A DNA stretch of 7,205 bases from an uncultured Oscillospiraceae bacterium (GTDB taxonomy: Bacteria; Bacillota; Clostridia; Oscillospirales; Oscillospiraceae): positions 1-7,205 of the forward strand of contig CAKTGW010000049.1 in NCBI GenBank assembly GCA_934561725.1. Reading direction: 5' to 3'. The notes beneath the pieces are model-generated. The model had not been told where the DNA came from, made no database searches, and was given only the letters and a program-made list of their open reading frames with translations. Shown here in pieces: positions 7,151 to 7,205 of this stretch. A program made the position numbers and the translations under genes. Within the stretch, counting starts at the first letter, position 1, and the number at the start of each line of letters is the position of its first letter.

Positions 7151-7205
7151 ATGACTGAAAAAAAGAAATATCTGGAGACCGGCCAGATAGTGAATACCCA
7201 CGGTG
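7151..7205 (+). CDS. rimM: Ribosome maturation factor RimM, N-terminal fragment (cut by window end)
   Basis: Only 18 complete codons are present, reading MTEKKKYLETGQIVNTHG. The stretch ETGQIVNTHG matches the start of the RimM PRC-like beta-barrel, whose conserved form is G-x-I-v-x-t-H-G. The ATG follows GGGAGGT (7139-7145) at a good distance. RimM assists maturation of the 16S rRNA 3' domain and binding of uS19. It follows rpsP-khpA in many Firmicutes and usually precedes trmD and rplS, which would lie beyond the window. Short length limits certainty, but context and motif agree. Confidence 0.88.
   Translation, partial: MTEKKKYLETGQIVNTHG

Noticed and set aside
6506..7201. 231-residue open frame on the minus strand
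   Set aside because: It runs antisense to rpsP, khpA and the start of rimM, all of which are clearly real, and crosses the terminator structure. It matches nothing I know.
1..7205. Mobile elements, CRISPR arrays, tRNA or SRP RNA genes
   Set aside because: I saw no transposase, regularly spaced repeats, cloverleaf sequence or SRP RNA tetraloop region on either strand.

Overview
The window looks like a moderately GC-rich chromosomal segment from a Firmicute of the class Clostridia, perhaps a gut Oscillospirales-type organism. The class call rests on a small YlxM regulator directly before ffh, the order ylxM-ffh-rpsP-khpA-rimM, strong GGAGG-type ribosome binding sites and a consensus sigma-A promoter. 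The order-level guess is inference from base composition and protein style.

Positions 1-4605 (minus strand) hold one uninterrupted reading frame of 1535 codons that runs off the left edge without a stop. It encodes the N-terminal half of a very large membrane protein of the cyclic beta-1,2-glucan synthase type (NdvB/ChvB/Cgs-like). It has an N-terminal region, a transmembrane pair, a GT84 glycosyltransferase domain, more membrane segments, a glycoamylase-like (cyclization) domain, and the start of a GH94-type sugar-binding sandwich. The many open frames on the plus strand across this stretch are shadows of this gene.

Positions 4606-4766 are a compact divergent intergenic region. It holds a perfect TTGACA-N17-TATAAT promoter pointing right, an 18-bp dyad lying on the predicted transcription start, and a second 12-bp palindrome closer to the synthase gene.

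Positions 4767-7036 (plus strand) are a tight housekeeping cluster: ylxM (SRP-associated helix-turn-helix protein), ffh (SRP54 GTPase), rpsP (ribosomal protein bS16) and khpA (KH-domain RNA-binding protein). It joins membrane-protein targeting to ribosome biogenesis. After khpA come a strong hairpin and a long terminator-like stem-loop with a T run. The first 18 codons of rimM (16S rRNA maturation factor) begin 31 bases beyond the T run, so the structure may end most transcripts or act as an attenuator inside the operon.

I found no mobile element, CRISPR array, tRNA, rRNA or clearly new multi-gene system. The points most worth a second look are the two regulatory regions and the clostridial glucan synthase.
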